From NCBI RefSeq assembly GCF_027497995.1, contig NZ_JAODBT010000002.1, positions 1 to 64,000 on the forward strand: a stretch of DNA of 64,000 nt, given 5' to 3'. The position numbers and the translations under genes were made by a program. The notes below the pieces were generated by a model. It searched no databases, had not been told where the DNA came from, and worked only from the letters and a program-made list of their open reading frames with translations. This DNA is from Stenotrophomonas sp. Iso1. GTDB lineage: Bacteria; Pseudomonadota; Gammaproteobacteria; Xanthomonadales; Xanthomonadaceae. Numbering within the stretch: the stretch's first letter is position 1; each line of letters begins with the position of its first letter. Of the stretch, positions 54,287 through 64,000 are shown piece after piece.

Positions 54287-55233
54287 TGCTTCAGGCCGGC
54301 CTCGATCACGTCGAACAGCTGCCCGGCAATGTTCAACCCGTACTGTGCATCCAGCTCACGCACACAGGTGGGGCTGGTGACGTTCACTTCGGTCAGGTAG
54401 TCGCCAATCACGTCCAGCCCGACGAAGCGCATGCCGCGTCGTTTCATCTCCGGGCCGACCTGGGCGGCGATCCAGCGGTCGCGCTCGCTCAGCGGGCGGC
54501 CTTCGCCACGGCCGCCTGCGGCAAGGTTGCCGCGGAATTCGTCGCCCTGCGGGATGCGCGCCAGACAGTAGTCCACCGGTACACCGTCCACCAGCAGGAT
54601 GCGCTTGTCGCCGGCGCTGATGTCCGGGATGAAGCGCTGCGCCAGCGTCTGGTTGCGGCCACCGTCAGTGAGCGTTTCCAGGATCACGTTGAGATTCGGG
54701 TCGCCGGTGCCGCTGCGGAAAATCGAACGCCCGCCCATGCCGTCCAGCGGTTTGAGTACCGCCTGGCCGTGTTCGTGCACGAAGGCCTTCAGTTCGGCCG
54801 CATTGCGGCTGACCAGCGTCGGCGGGCAGCACTGGGGGAACAGCAGCGCGGCCAGCTTCTCGTTGAAGTCGCGCAGGCCTTGCGGGTCGTTGACCACCAG
54901 CGCACCGGCCTGCTGGGCGATGCCCAGGATGTGCGTGTCGTACAGGTACTCGCCGTCGAACGGCGGGTCCTTGCGCATCAGCACCACCTGGCCGGGGCCG
55001 AAGTCCAGTGGCGCGAACTCGCCCAGAGTGAACCAATCGGCCTTGTCGTCGCGCACCTGCAGCGGCGCAACATGCGCCACGGCCTTGCCGCCGTGCAGGG
55101 ACAAGCCGCCCGGGCGCACGTAGTGCAGACGGTGGCCACGTCGCTGGGCTTCCAGCAGCATGGCGAAGGTGGTGTCCTTGCTGATCTTGATGTGGGCGAT
55201 GGGGTCCATCACCACGATGACGTCTAAAAGCAT
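54283..55233 (-). CDS. gshB: Glutathione synthase, 316 aa
   Basis: It ligates gamma-glutamylcysteine and glycine using ATP. The N-terminal domain starts VIVVMDPIAHIKISKDTTFAM, followed by the ATP-grasp region (VLKPLDGMGGRSIF, GDKRILLVDG, FVGLDVIGDYLTEVNVTSPT). GshB signatures (LMRKDPPFDGEYLYDTHIL, NDPQGLRDFNEKL) are intact. Length is normal (about 316 aa). It precedes a TonB-family gene with a 4-bp overlap and is divergent from pilG. The gshB/tonB/pilG neighbourhood is familiar in Xanthomonadaceae and Pseudomonas. Confidence 0.98.
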   Translation of the reverse strand: MLLDVIVVMDPIAHIKISKDTTFAMLLEAQRRGHRLHYVRPGGLSLHGGKAVAHVAPLQVRDDKADWFTLGEFAPLDFGPGQVVLMRKDPPFDGEYLYDTHILGIAQQAGALVVNDPQGLRDFNEKLAALLFPQCCPPTLVSRNAAELKAFVHEHGQAVLKPLDGMGGRSIFRSGTGDPNLNVILETLTDGGRNQTLAQRFIPDISAGDKRILLVDGVPVDYCLARIPQGDEFRGNLAAGGRGEGRPLSERDRWIAAQVGPEMKRRGMRFVGLDVIGDYLTEVNVTSPTCVRELDAQYGLNIAGQLFDVIEAGLKQ

Positions 55234-55386
55234 CGGGGGAATCCGTCAGGTCAGGGGGCGATGTTAGCGGTTCGGGACGGGGGCGCCCAGCGCGCGCGGC
55301 GGCGGCGAGAGGCTGAATGGAGCTGCGCTGAAATTGAGAACTGGCTCACATGGATGCTTGTTACAGACGTATCTGATGGACGTCGC

Positions 55387-55415
55387 TTGACAGTTTGCTG
55401 CAGGGCTGGGATATA
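55387..55415 (+). promoter_or_regulatory. Candidate sigma-70 promoter upstream of pilG
   Basis: TTGACA (55387-55392) and GATATA (55410-55415) are spaced by 17 bp and lie about 60 bp before the pilG ATG. The -35 box is perfect; the -10 box has three or four consensus matches. A TATAGA register at 19 bp spacing is an alternative. Confidence 0.55.
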
Positions 55416-55473
55416 GATGCGCTTTCACGGTGGCATCGCGTTCGATGTGCGCCGCGTGTCCGGGGACTAGCAA

Positions 55474-55875
55474 ATGGTTGAAAACATGACTGCGGGTGGG
55501 GAACTCGCAGGGTTGAAGGTGATGGTCATCGATGACTCGAAGACCATCCGGCGCACGGCGGAAACATTGCTCAAGCGTGAAGGCTGTGAGGTCGTGACCG
55601 CGACCGATGGCTTCGAAGCCTTGGCCAAAATCGCCGACCAGCAGCCGCAGATTATTTTTGTCGACATCATGATGCCGCGCCTGGATGGCTACCAGACATG
55701 CGCGCTGATCAAGGGCAACCAGCTCTTCAAGTCGACCCCGGTGATCATGCTTTCTTCCAAGGATGGCCTGTTCGACAAGGCGCGTGGCCGCATCGTCGGC
55801 TCCGAGCAATATCTCACCAAGCCATTTACCCGCGACGAACTTTTGGGTGCCATCCGCACATACGTCAACGCCTGA
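55474..55875 (+). CDS. pilG: Twitching-motility response regulator PilG, 133 aa
   Basis: This single-domain CheY-like receiver is part of the Pil-Chp system and promotes type IV pilus extension. The acidic pair is Asp20/Asp21, the phospho-acceptor Asp64 in IFVDIMMPRLDGYQT, and the conserved Lys116 in LTKPFTRDEL. There is no output domain. ATG at 55474 is the first in-frame Met; MTAGGE is a shorter alternative. It is first in an operon with pilH, pilI, pilJ and chpA; pilH starts 18 bp after its stop. Confidence 0.96.
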   Translation: MVENMTAGGELAGLKVMVIDDSKTIRRTAETLLKREGCEVVTATDGFEALAKIADQQPQIIFVDIMMPRLDGYQTCALIKGNQLFKSTPVIMLSSKDGLFDKARGRIVGSEQYLTKPFTRDELLGAIRTYVNA

Positions 55876-55893
55876 CCAGGGGGGAAAGGCACA

Positions 55894-56256
55894 ATGGCTC
55901 GAATTCTTTTGATCGAGGACTCACCGACCGACAGGGCGGTGTTTACGCAATGGCTGGTCAAGGCCGGCCACGAAGTTCTGGCAGCCGACAACGCCGAAGA
56001 AGGCCTGCAGATGGCCCGCGACCAAGGCCCACAGCTGGTGCTGATGGACGTGGTGTTGCCGGGCATGAGCGGTTTCCAGGCCACCCGCGCGCTGTCGCGT
56101 GACGAGGCCACACGGAACATCCCGGTGCTGATCGTCAGCACCAAGGGCATGGAAACCGACAAGGCCTGGGGCATGCGCCAGGGCGCTACCGATTACATCG
56201 TCAAACCGCCGCGTGAGGATGACCTGATCGCGCGGATCAACAAACTGGTGGGTTGA
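55894..56256 (+). CDS. pilH: Twitching-motility response regulator PilH, 120 aa
   Basis: This is a second CheY-like receiver, with opposing or phosphate-sink role to PilG in the Pil-Chp system. It starts MARILLIEDSPTDRAVFTQW. Phospho-acceptor Asp52 sits in LVLMDVVLPGMSGFQ and Lys104 in YIVKPPREDDL. GGGGAAAGG precedes the ATG. Its stop TGA overlaps the pilI ATG by one base. Confidence 0.96.
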   Translation: MARILLIEDSPTDRAVFTQWLVKAGHEVLAADNAEEGLQMARDQGPQLVLMDVVLPGMSGFQATRALSRDEATRNIPVLIVSTKGMETDKAWGMRQGATDYIVKPPREDDLIARINKLVG

Positions 56257-56786
56257 TGCGCGCTCCCTTCGACATCCTTGAAGCCTACGAACGGCGCAGT
56301 CTGGCGCATGCCGTGCAGTTGCCTGAGCGCAGCTATTCCCGGGATGTCTGGCGTGGCGTGGGTTACCGCGTCGGCAGCCGCCATCTGGTGTCGGATTTCC
56401 GCGAAGTCGTGGAAATCGTGCCGATGCCGCCGGTCACTCCCGTGCCAGGTGCGCAGGGCTGGTTGCTGGGCGTGGGCAACCTGCGCGGCAACCTGTTCCC
56501 GGTGGTTGACCTGAAGTACTTCCTCGAAGGTGAGCGCACTGCGCCGCAAGAGGGCCAGCGCGTGTTGATCATGCGCCAGGCCGGCGGTGACGTTGCGTTG
56601 GTCATCGACGAGTTGTACGGCCAGCGCAGTTTCGAGCAGCAACTGGAAGTGCCCGCGGCGGATATCGCACAGGGCCGTTACGCGCATTTCGTTGAGCGCG
56701 CATTTAACGATGACGGGCGCCACTGGGGCGTTTTCTCGCTTTCGCTGCTTTCCCGCACTCCTGAATTCCGGCAAGCGGCCGCCTGA
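56256..56786 (+). CDS. pilI: CheW-like adaptor PilI, 176 aa
   Basis: This links the receptor PilJ to the ChpA histidine kinase. The CheW domain contains GWLLGVGNLRGNLFPVVDLK and VALVIDELYGQRSFEQQLE. ATG at 56256 overlaps the pilH stop (TGATG), so translation is coupled. Length is normal for PilI. Confidence 0.95.
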   Translation: MRAPFDILEAYERRSLAHAVQLPERSYSRDVWRGVGYRVGSRHLVSDFREVVEIVPMPPVTPVPGAQGWLLGVGNLRGNLFPVVDLKYFLEGERTAPQEGQRVLIMRQAGGDVALVIDELYGQRSFEQQLEVPAADIAQGRYAHFVERAFNDDGRHWGVFSLSLLSRTPEFRQAAA

Positions 56787-56828
56787 TCGGCGCGCTTGCC
56801 TCTCCGCATTGGATATCGAGGTCGAACG

Positions 56829-58865
56829 ATGAGTACTGCTTCCGAAGGCGCCAGGGCTGGCAAGCTTGGCAATGTGGGTACCAATTTCTGGCTGGGCCTG
56901 CTGGTGCTCTCGATGGTTGTTTTCGGCGCCAATACCGGCGTGGCGACCTGGCAGGGCAGCCGTCTGGCAGGGGCCAGTACCGGCGCGGCCGATCTGCAGG
57001 TGCTGTCGCAGCAGCTGGCCAACCAGGGCCGAGAGGCCGTGGCCGGTAGCCGCACCAGCTACGGCGCGTTCAAAGACACCCGCAACAAGATCGAAAGCAC
57101 GGTGAGCGAGCTGCAGGGCCGCTTCGGCAACGAGACCGGCGTGTCCGGCCCGCTGCGCGATCTGGTCGAAACCTGGAAGCCGCTGTCCAAGAACGCCGAG
57201 CAGATCGTGGCCAGTGAGCCGGCGGTACTGGCGCTGGCCGGTAACGCTGACAACTTCGTCGGCGCCGTGCCGCAGCTGCAGGCGCAGTTGAACGAAGTGG
57301 TGCGTGCGATGACCGCCGGTGGCGCGCAGGCGTCGCAGGTCTACAACGGTCTGCAGCAGGTGGTGGTGGTCGGCACCATGGCCCGCCGCGTTACGGAAAT
57401 TCGTGCCGGTGGCCCGGGTGCCAGCGGCGCCGGTGACGCACTGGCGCGCGACATGGTGGTGTTCTCGCAGGTGCTTGAAGGCCTGCGTCAGGGCAACGAA
57501 GAAATGGGCATCGCGGCAGTACGCAATGCCAATGCACAGGTTGCGCTGGAACAGTCGGCCAACCAGTGGGCAAAGATGAAGAAGGACGCCGACGCCATTC
57601 TGGCCAGCTCGCGCAACCTGTTCGCCGCACAGTCCTCGGCCGCTGCAATGACCAGCGGCTCGGACAAGATGCTGGAAAGCAGCCGCAAGCTGTTCGACGC
57701 GTTTTCGGCATTCGGCTCGGCCCGTGACACCCGCATCTTCCCGAACTTCTGGTGGAGCGTGATCTTCGGCGGCCTGTCGGTGTTGTCGATTGTTGGCTTT
57801 GTGTGGAGCTCGGTGCGCGGCCGTTCGCGCGAGCAGGAGCTGCGTTACCAGACCCAGGTGGAATTCAACAGCCGCAACCAGCAGGCGATCATGCGGTTGC
57901 TGGACGAAATCAGCTCACTGGGTGAAGGCGACCTGACGGTAAAGGCCTCGGTGACCGAGGACATGACCGGCGCCATCGCCGACGCTATCAACTACGCCGT
58001 GGACGAACTGCGCAACCTGGTGACCACCATCAACGACATGTCCGGCAAGGTGGCCGTGTCCGCGCAGGAAACCCAGGCAACGGCCATGCAGCTGGCCGAA
58101 GCGGCCGGTCATCAGGCCGACGAAATCACCAGCGCTTCCGAGCGTATCGGCGAAATCGCGTCGTCCATTGAACAGGTGTCGCGCAACTCCACCGAGTCTG
58201 CCGAAGTGGCACAGCGCTCAGTGGTCATCGCTACCGAAGGTGCCGGCGTGGTGCGCCAGACCATTCAGGGCATGGACCAGATTCGCGACCAGATCCAGGA
58301 AACCTCCAAGCGCATCAAACGCCTGGGTGAGTCCTCGCAGGAAATCGGCTCGATCGTGGAACTGATCAACGACATTTCCGAGCAGACCAACATCCTGGCC
58401 TTGAACGCGGCCGTGCAGGCGGCATCGGCCGGTGAAGCCGGTCGTGGTTTCGCTGTGGTGGCCGACGAAGTGCAGCGACTGGCAGAACGTACCTCCGGTG
58501 CGACGCGGCGAATCGAAGGCCTGGTGCAGGCGATTCAGGCCGATACCAACGAAGCGGTTACCTCCATGGAACAGACCACCGCCGAAGTGGTGTCCGGTGC
58601 ACGCCTGGCCGAAGACGCCGGTACCGCGCTGACAGAAATCGAACGCGTGTCCAACGCACTGAACAACTTGATTAAGAACATCTCCATCGCCGCGCACCAG
58701 CAGGCCTCGGCTGCAACGGACATCACCCAGACGATGGGCGTTATCCGGCAGATTACCGGCCAGACGTCGCAGGGTGCCGGGCAGACCGCCGATTCGCTGG
58801 GCCAGCTGAACCAGCTGGCTGCGGAGCTGCGCCGTTCGGTGGCCGACTTCAAGCTGCCGGCCTGA
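56829..58865 (+). CDS. pilJ: Methyl-accepting chemotaxis protein PilJ, 678 aa
   Basis: This is the transmembrane receptor of the Pil-Chp system. The first membrane helix is about residues 20-40 ([20 protein letters not shown]). A periplasmic PilJ-type sensor region with paired four-helix repeats follows, then a second helix ([20 protein letters not shown], about 304-325), a HAMP-like segment and the MCP signalling hairpin ([20 protein letters not shown]). It follows pilI by 42 bp. The signal in relatives is thought to be pilus retraction or pilin itself. Confidence 0.96.
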   Translation: MSTASEGARAGKLGNVGTNFWLGLLVLSMVVFGANTGVATWQGSRLAGASTGAADLQVLSQQLANQGREAVAGSRTSYGAFKDTRNKIESTVSELQGRFGNETGVSGPLRDLVETWKPLSKNAEQIVASEPAVLALAGNADNFVGAVPQLQAQLNEVVRAMTAGGAQASQVYNGLQQVVVVGTMARRVTEIRAGGPGASGAGDALARDMVVFSQVLEGLRQGNEEMGIAAVRNANAQVALEQSANQWAKMKKDADAILASSRNLFAAQSSAAAMTSGSDKMLESSRKLFDAFSAFGSARDTRIFPNFWWSVIFGGLSVLSIVGFVWSSVRGRSREQELRYQTQVEFNSRNQQAIMRLLDEISSLGEGDLTVKASVTEDMTGAIADAINYAVDELRNLVTTINDMSGKVAVSAQETQATAMQLAEAAGHQADEITSASERIGEIASSIEQVSRNSTESAEVAQRSVVIATEGAGVVRQTIQGMDQIRDQIQETSKRIKRLGESSQEIGSIVELINDISEQTNILALNAAVQAASAGEAGRGFAVVADEVQRLAERTSGATRRIEGLVQAIQADTNEAVTSMEQTTAEVVSGARLAEDAGTALTEIERVSNALNNLIKNISIAAHQQASAATDITQTMGVIRQITGQTSQGAGQTADSLGQLNQLAAELRRSVADFKLPA

Positions 58866-58982
58866 TCGGCTGAGTGCGCTGATGCAGGCGGGGATGCAAA
58901 GGAACCAGCAGATGAAGTGTCGTCATAACGCAAAGCAGGGCCGCCCGAACGGCATGCGATTGATGCTGTACAGGGGAATGCA

Positions 58983-61900
58983 ATGAGTACCTTGCGCGAT
59001 GCCATGAGCCACGCGGCACTTGGCTGGGTAAAACCCGAGCTGGACGAGACCCTGCGCCAGGTGCGCAGCGAGGTCGAATACTTCGTGGAAGACCCCGGCG
59101 ACACCAGCCGCATGCGGTTCTGTGCCGGCTACCTGCATCAGGTGCAGGGCACGTTGCGCATGGTCGAGTTGTACGCACCGGCGATGGTTGCCGAGGAGCT
59201 GGAGCAACTGGCAAACGCAGTGCGCGACGGCGCGGTCACCGACCGCGACGAAGCCTGCGGCACGCTGATGCGCGGCACGGTGCTGTTGCCTGACTACCTG
59301 GAGCGCCTGCAGAACGGTCACCGCGACATTCCAATCGTGTTGTTGCCGCTGCTCAATGAAATCCGCGCGGCACGCGGCGTGGAAGGCATCAACGAAGGCG
59401 TGTTGCTGGCGTTCAACCCGGATGCCAGCAATGCCACCCCGGACGAGGTTGAGCACGCACGCGGTAGCTTGAGCGGTCGCAATCGTGAGTTGCTCGATAC
59501 GGTTGGCAGTGCGGTCAAAGAAGAACTGATGCGCATCAAGGATGCGCTGGATCTGCACGTGCGTACTGGCGGCAACCCCGCTGATCTGCAGGTGCAGGTG
59601 AGTGAACTGGGAGCGGTCGCCGACACCCTCGGGGTGATGGGGCTGGGCGTGGCGCGCGGCATCGTGGGTCAGCAGCGCGATGCGCTGCGCGACGTGGTGT
59701 CCGGTGCCCGCATCATCGACGACAACCTGTTGCTGGATATCGCCGGTGCACTGCTGTACGTGGATGCATCGCTGGACGACCAGGTCGAACACCTGGGCGC
59801 CAATCCCGGTGGCGAAGACGATGCCGGTACGGTGGAAACCCGCCGCACGGTGGAAGTGCTCGCGCACGAGGCCATTGCCAATTTCACCGCCGCGCGCGAA
59901 TCGTTCGTGGCCTTCATCGAAACCAACTGGGACCACCAGCGTCTGGCCGAAGTGCCGCGCCTGCTGGATGAAGTCTGCGGCGCGCTGCGCATGCTGGAAA
60001 TCCCGGAGCCGGCGGGTTACCTGCAGGCGGTGCGCCAGTACATCCAGGCCGAGTTGATCGAACGCCAGCGCGTGCCCAGTGGCCGCCAGCTCGATACGCT
60101 CGCCGACGCGATGGCCAGCCTGGAGTACTACCTCGAAGCCCTGCGCGACCGTCGTCCCGGCCGCGAGGAAATTCTCGACATCACCCGCACCAGTCTGGAG
60201 ACGTTGCGCTACTGGCCGCTGCCGTCAGCGACGGACCGGGCAGAGCCGGTCGAAATTGCCGCGCCGTGGGCAACCGCCGCGCGGGATGGCACCGACGACA
60301 CCACCACGTTGCAGGAATCGCCGATTGCGGCAGAAGCGCCGGAGCCGACGCCTGTCGCAGCGTCCGCTGTGCCGCCGCCGTTGCCATCGCTGGCTGATGT
60401 GCAGGCGTCGACGGACACCGGGATTCCGCTGGTATTCGCAGCCGCGATCAACGCCAAGCCGATGCTTGTTGCACCCGAATCCGCGCCGGAAGTGGCTTCG
60501 GATTCGCAGGTGTTCGATCCGGTTGCTGCCGAAGATACTTCGACGACGGGCGACACGGGCTTCACTTTGGCTCCCCTCACGCTCGACGGTTTTGAGCGCG
60601 ATGAAGCGAGTGAGGCCAGCGCGCTCGAACCGCTTGCCTTCGATCCCATCGCAGCCGAGCGGGACACCGCGTCTTCGGCCTCTACCGATGTCTATACGTT
60701 CGACAGCAGCTTGCTGGAGCTGGACGTGCAGGACGAGCCGGCTGCCGAACCACAGTCTGCCGAGCCTGCGTATAACTTTGATCTGGATGCCGCCAACGCC
60801 TTCTTCGAGCCGGTACTTGAAGAAACGGCGCCGGTGATGCCCGACGCTCAGGTGTCAGGGGCGTCGCTGGATTGGCAGCTGGATGCAGCGCCGCTGGCGA
60901 ACGCGGAGCTTGAGCCGCTGGAGCTGCCGACCGACAGCCTCCGCAATGCCGACGTACCTGCTGTCGCGCTCGAAACGCACGTGGACGCCGAAACGGCTGC
61001 ATTCATGGCCGAGCTCAATGCTGCCTCGGAGTCGTTCGGCAGCTTCACCGCCGCGGCTGACGTGGCTGAGCCGGTTGCCGAAATCGGGCTGACGCAGGCC
61101 GCGAGCATCACGGCAACGCCGTTTGCGGGCGCTGCCACGCATCAGCTGGAAGGTGGCTTCATCGACAACGGTGATGCGATTGACCAGGACATCCGCGAAG
61201 TCTTTATTGAAGAATTCGACGAAGAGCTGGTGAACCTGGGCAACCTGTTGCCCGCATGGCGTGCTGCGCCCGGCAATGCCGAGCGCCTGCGCCCGGTGCG
61301 CCGCGTGTTCCACACGCTCAAGGGCAGTGGCCGCCTGGTTGGCGCCCGCACCCTGGGTGAGTTCAGCTGGAAGATCGAGAGCATGCTCAACCGCGTGCTT
61401 GAAGGCAGCCGTTCGGCCAGCCCGGCAGTCGTGGCCATGGTCAGCCAGGCTTACGACGTGTTGCCGGAACTCAATGCTGCATTGCGCGGCAATGGCACCA
61501 TCCAGTCTGATCTGATCGCCATGCAGGACGTCGCCGAGCGCATTGCTGCCGGCGAGGAAGCCTTCCACATTGTCGGCGCGACGGCCGCTCCTGCGGCCAC
61601 CGACGAACCTGTGTTTGAAGCAGCGCCGTTGAATGTTGACGACGGCGAAGGCATGCCTGCCTCGGTGGACAGCGTGCTGCGCGAAATTCTGGAAGCCGAG
61701 ATCGGGGTTCACCTGGAAACGGTGAACCATTGGCTGGCGCAATCGCAGCTGCAGCCGCAACCGGCGTCGGAAGACCTGTTGCGCGCCGTGCACACCATGA
61801 GTGGCGCATTTGCGATGACCGATGTGCCGGTGATCACCGGCATTACGACGCCGGCCGAGTCGTTCGTGAAGCGCTCGCTGGCGGCGGGCATCACGCCGAC

Positions 61901-64000
61901 CGCCAGTGGCGTGGACGCGTTGGCACAGATGGCAGCTGCAGCGGCGACTACCATCGCTGCATTGAGTGACCCGTCGCCGCGTATTCCGGCCTTCCCGGGT
62001 GTTGCCGAGCGCCTGCAGGCGCTGGCTGACGCGCTGCCCGATGCCAAGTGGCCGCCGATGGCGATGGATGAGGATGTCGCATTTGGCGATGCTGAATCCC
62101 CGTTTGACGCCGAACCCGAAGCTGAGCAGGGCGCGCTGGAAAAAGCCCCCAGGGCCGCGCTGGAAGGCGTCGAAGACCTGTCCGCCTACTTCGACCCGAC
62201 GTTGCTCGATGGCACCCTCGGCGATCTGCCATCGTTCCTCTCCGAGCCCGTGCGTCCGGTTGCTCCCCCGTACGACGAAGCGGTCGTTGCGACGACTGAA
62301 CAGTCGTTCGTTGAAGCGCCGGCCATCGTGGCCTCCGTCGATGAGCCGTCTGAGTTGTTGCAGGTTGAAACGCTGGATTTCAGCGATATCGGCGTGCCGG
62401 ACACGGTCGAAGCCGAGGCCGCGCACACGAGCGACACCGTAGTAGCGGACGAACGGGTTGTGCCTGCGCCGCTGGCCGAAGAAATTGTGGCTGACGAAAT
62501 CAGCCTTGCTGACGCAGACCTGGAAGAAGTGGCGTTGGTCTCCGCAGCGTCTGTTGACGCCGAGAATGCTGCCAACGACCAACTGGCTGTTGAGCTGCAA
62601 ACGGGCGCGGTCGCGCAGCGTCCTGCGATGGACTTCGACGCAGAAAGCGCCACTGAATCGTTTGAGGTCGAAAAGACCGTTGTCGGTGAAGAGGCCGCTG
62701 ACGCCGCTGCCGTGGAGAACGACGCCGTTTCGGCTGAAATCGCAGCGACGGACGCAAGCCAAACCGAATTGCCGGTTGAAGCCGCCGATGTGGCCGACGC
62801 TCCGGTGGAAGTGGTCACCGAAACCGAAACCGAAATCGAGGCTGCCGGCGAAGTCATCGACAATGCCGATGAACTGGACATCGCTGCTATCGCACCGGCC
62901 GTGATCGATGACATCGAAGAAGAAACGGCTTCGGTGGAAATCGCCTCGGTAGAAATTGATGAGACGGCGGAAGCGTCGGACGCCATCGACGTTGAAGCGT
63001 CTGCCGAAGCATCGCAGCCGTCCGTCGAAGAAGTCGAAGTTGCAGAGGCTGAAGAAGCTACGTCCGAGGCTGCCGTGGTTGAAGACAGCGCCGACATTGA
63101 AGAGCAGCAGGAAGAAACCATCGACGAACTGCCGTCGGAGCCGACCAGGATCGAACTGGCGCCGCTCACCGCGCCGCTGCCGGACGATGCTGCACCGCCG
63201 GTCACCGTTCCGCTGGCCGCACAGTTCGATGCAGGCCCGCTGGACTTCAGTGAGTTGGATCGCGAACTGATCGACATCTTTGTCGAGGAAGGCAAGGACC
63301 TGCTCGACCATTGCGATGGTCTGGTCAGCGAACTGCGTAGCGCGCCGGAAGACCGCGAAGCACTGGCCGGCCTGCAGCGTGATCTGCACACCCTCAAGGG
63401 TGGCGCGCGCATGGCAGGCATCAACGCCATCGGCGACCTCGGCCACAGCATTGAATCGCTGCTGGAAGCCGTTGCCGCGAACCGTACCGAGATGACCCGC
63501 AGTGACGTGCAGCTGCTGGAGCGTGGTTTCGACCGCTTGCACCAGTTGCTGACCCGTACCGGCGAGCACCGCGCGGTGCTGATGCCGACCGACCTGCTGG
63601 AAGCGTTTGAAACGCGTACCGAGGGCCGTGCTGAAGCAGCTGCCGGGCCGGCCGTTGCTGCCGTGGTCAAGGCCGCATCGGTCACTACCGTGCAGGCGCC
63701 CGCAGCCGTGGTGCCGCAACCGCTGGCTGCCAACGAGCCGTTGTCGGCACCGTTGGCCGAAGAACAAGCAAGCGAAGAAGACGGTTCACCGCGCGGGCAG
63801 GAGCAGGTGCGCGTGCGCGCCGATCTGCTCGACAGCCTGGTCAACCATGCCGGTGAAGTGGCGATCTACCGCTCGCGTCTGGAACAGCAGCTAGGTGCCT
63901 TCCGCGGCGCCATGGCCGAGCTGGACCGTACCAATGCGCGTCTGCGCGACCAGCTGCGCCGTCTGGATCTGGAAACTGAAGCGCAGATCGTCGCCCGCTA
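58983..64000 (+). CDS. chpA: Pil-Chp hybrid sensor kinase ChpA/PilL, N-terminal 1,672 codons (runs past the window)
   Basis: ATG at 58983 (AGGGGAA upstream) gives MSTLRDAMSHAALGWVKPEL, the usual ChpA/PilL start, and the frame stays open to the end of the window. Histidine phosphotransfer domains are visible: His777 in VFHTLKGSGRLVGA, His937 in AVHTMSGAFAMTD (degenerate, lacking the usual Lys-Gly) and His1469 in DLHTLKGGARMAGI. N-terminal helical regions of the same HPt type carry no clear His. Residues about 1,090-1,430 are an unusually long Ala/Glu/Asp/Val-rich acidic linker. The dimerisation, ATPase, CheW and receiver domains lie beyond the right edge. It passes phosphate to PilG and PilH. 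Confidence 0.95.
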   Translation, partial: MSTLRDAMSHAALGWVKPELDETLRQVRSEVEYFVEDPGDTSRMRFCAGYLHQVQGTLRMVELYAPAMVAEELEQLANAVRDGAVTDRDEACGTLMRGTVLLPDYLERLQNGHRDIPIVLLPLLNEIRAARGVEGINEGVLLAFNPDASNATPDEVEHARGSLSGRNRELLDTVGSAVKEELMRIKDALDLHVRTGGNPADLQVQVSELGAVADTLGVMGLGVARGIVGQQRDALRDVVSGARIIDDNLLLDIAGALLYVDASLDDQVEHLGANPGGEDDAGTVETRRTVEVLAHEAIANFTAARESFVAFIETNWDHQRLAEVPRLLDEVCGALRMLEIPEPAGYLQAVRQYIQAELIERQRVPSGRQLDTLADAMASLEYYLEALRDRRPGREEILDITRTSLETLRYWPLPSATDRAEPVEIAAPWATAARDGTDDTTTLQESPIAAEAPEPTPVAASAVPPPLPSLADVQASTDTGIPLVFAAAINAKPMLVAPESAPEVASDSQVFDPVAAEDTSTTGDTGFTLAPLTLDGFERDEASEASALEPLAFDPIAAERDTASSASTDVYTFDSSLLELDVQDEPAAEPQSAEPAYNFDLDAANAFFEPVLEETAPVMPDAQVSGASLDWQLDAAPLANAELEPLELPTDSLRNADVPAVALETHVDAETAAFMAELNAASESFGSFTAAADVAEPVAEIGLTQAASITATPFAGAATHQLEGGFIDNGDAIDQDIREVFIEEFDEELVNLGNLLPAWRAAPGNAERLRPVRRVFHTLKGSGRLVGARTLGEFSWKIESMLNRVLEGSRSASPAVVAMVSQAYDVLPELNAALRGNGTIQSDLIAMQDVAERIAAGEEAFHIVGATAAPAATDEPVFEAAPLNVDDGEGMPASVDSVLREILEAEIGVHLETVNHWLAQSQLQPQPASEDLLRAVHTMSGAFAMTDVPVITGITTPAESFVKRSLAAGITPTASGVDALAQMAAAAATTIAALSDPSPRIPAFPGVAERLQALADALPDAKWPPMAMDEDVAFGDAESPFDAEPEAEQGALEKAPRAALEGVEDLSAYFDPTLLDGTLGDLPSFLSEPVRPVAPPYDEAVVATTEQSFVEAPAIVASVDEPSELLQVETLDFSDIGVPDTVEAEAAHTSDTVVADERVVPAPLAEEIVADEISLADADLEEVALVSAASVDAENAANDQLAVELQTGAVAQRPAMDFDAESATESFEVEKTVVGEEAADAAAVENDAVSAEIAATDASQTELPVEAADVADAPVEVVTETETEIEAAGEVIDNADELDIAAIAPAVIDDIEEETASVEIASVEIDETAEASDAIDVEASAEASQPSVEEVEVAEAEEATSEAAVVEDSADIEEQQEETIDELPSEPTRIELAPLTAPLPDDAAPPVTVPLAAQFDAGPLDFSELDRELIDIFVEEGKDLLDHCDGLVSELRSAPEDREALAGLQRDLHTLKGGARMAGINAIGDLGHSIESLLEAVAANRTEMTRSDVQLLERGFDRLHQLLTRTGEHRAVLMPTDLLEAFETRTEGRAEAAAGPAVAAVVKAASVTTVQAPAAVVPQPLAANEPLSAPLAEEQASEEDGSPRGQEQVRVRADLLDSLVNHAGEVAIYRSRLEQQLGAFRGAMAELDRTNARLRDQLRRLDLETEAQIVAR

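Noticed and set aside
60855..63767. Minus-strand open frame of 970 codons opposite chpA
   Set aside because: The strongly biased GAN/GCN codons of the acidic linker leave few antisense stops. The product is Arg/Phe/His-rich noise.

Overview
The window is chromosomal DNA of a high-GC gammaproteobacterium, almost certainly Xanthomonadaceae (Stenotrophomonas/Xanthomonas/Pseudoxanthomonas-like). The supporting evidence is the ordered pilG-pilH-pilI-pilJ-chpA cluster next to gshB and a TonB-type gene, a RelA with an EFDD motif, a degenerate cassette array and IS-rich left flank, and string-like ATTCCC/ACTCCC low-complexity elements I associate with this family. The species cannot be fixed by reading alone.

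Layout. (1) 1-2.6 kb is a decayed integron cassette array read on the minus strand. It holds two cassette genes (a small hypothetical protein and a lipoprotein) and three attC sites. One attC is cut by an IS110-type element whose transposase tail opens the window. A second is split by a complete 1,249-bp IS3-family element with a 3-bp target duplication. The third is about 150 bp long and intact. (2) 2.62-8.38 kb is an island bounded by two copies of the same tRNA-Lys 3' half plus its terminator. It contains a chimeric relic of an IS3 transposase and a tyrosine integrase, a 1,309-aa Ig-like repeat adhesin gene with its own terminator, and a second IS3 fragment. (3) 8.6-33.1 kb is a same-strand block: ECF sigma factor (TIGR02999/ECF43-like), TPR-containing Ser/Thr kinase, SapC-family protein, a roughly 6,125-aa LktA-type two-partner-secretion adhesin carrying 456-bp tandem repeats, and its TpsB outer-membrane transporter, which overlaps the adhesin stop by one base. 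(4) 33-55.2 kb is ordinary core genome: recQ, dps, hrpA, a DUF4124 protein, a small periplasmic protein, relA, a TPR membrane protein, a GT2+GT4-like glycosyltransferase, mrcB (PBP1B), a TPR lipoprotein, a DinG/YoaA helicase, tsaB, a TonB-type protein and gshB. (5) 55.4-64 kb is the Pil-Chp chemosensory operon controlling type IV pili (pilG, pilH, pilI, pilJ, chpA). chpA runs off the right edge.

How it fits together. The most coherent accessory unit is block 3. A sigma factor and a membrane kinase of a type known to activate each other sit immediately upstream of sapC and a giant TPS adhesin/transporter pair, which suggests a phosphorylation-gated surface-adhesin switch. That link is inferred from gene order, not shown by the sequence. 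The Ig-like adhesin island and the Pil-Chp system would also act on attachment and surface behaviour.
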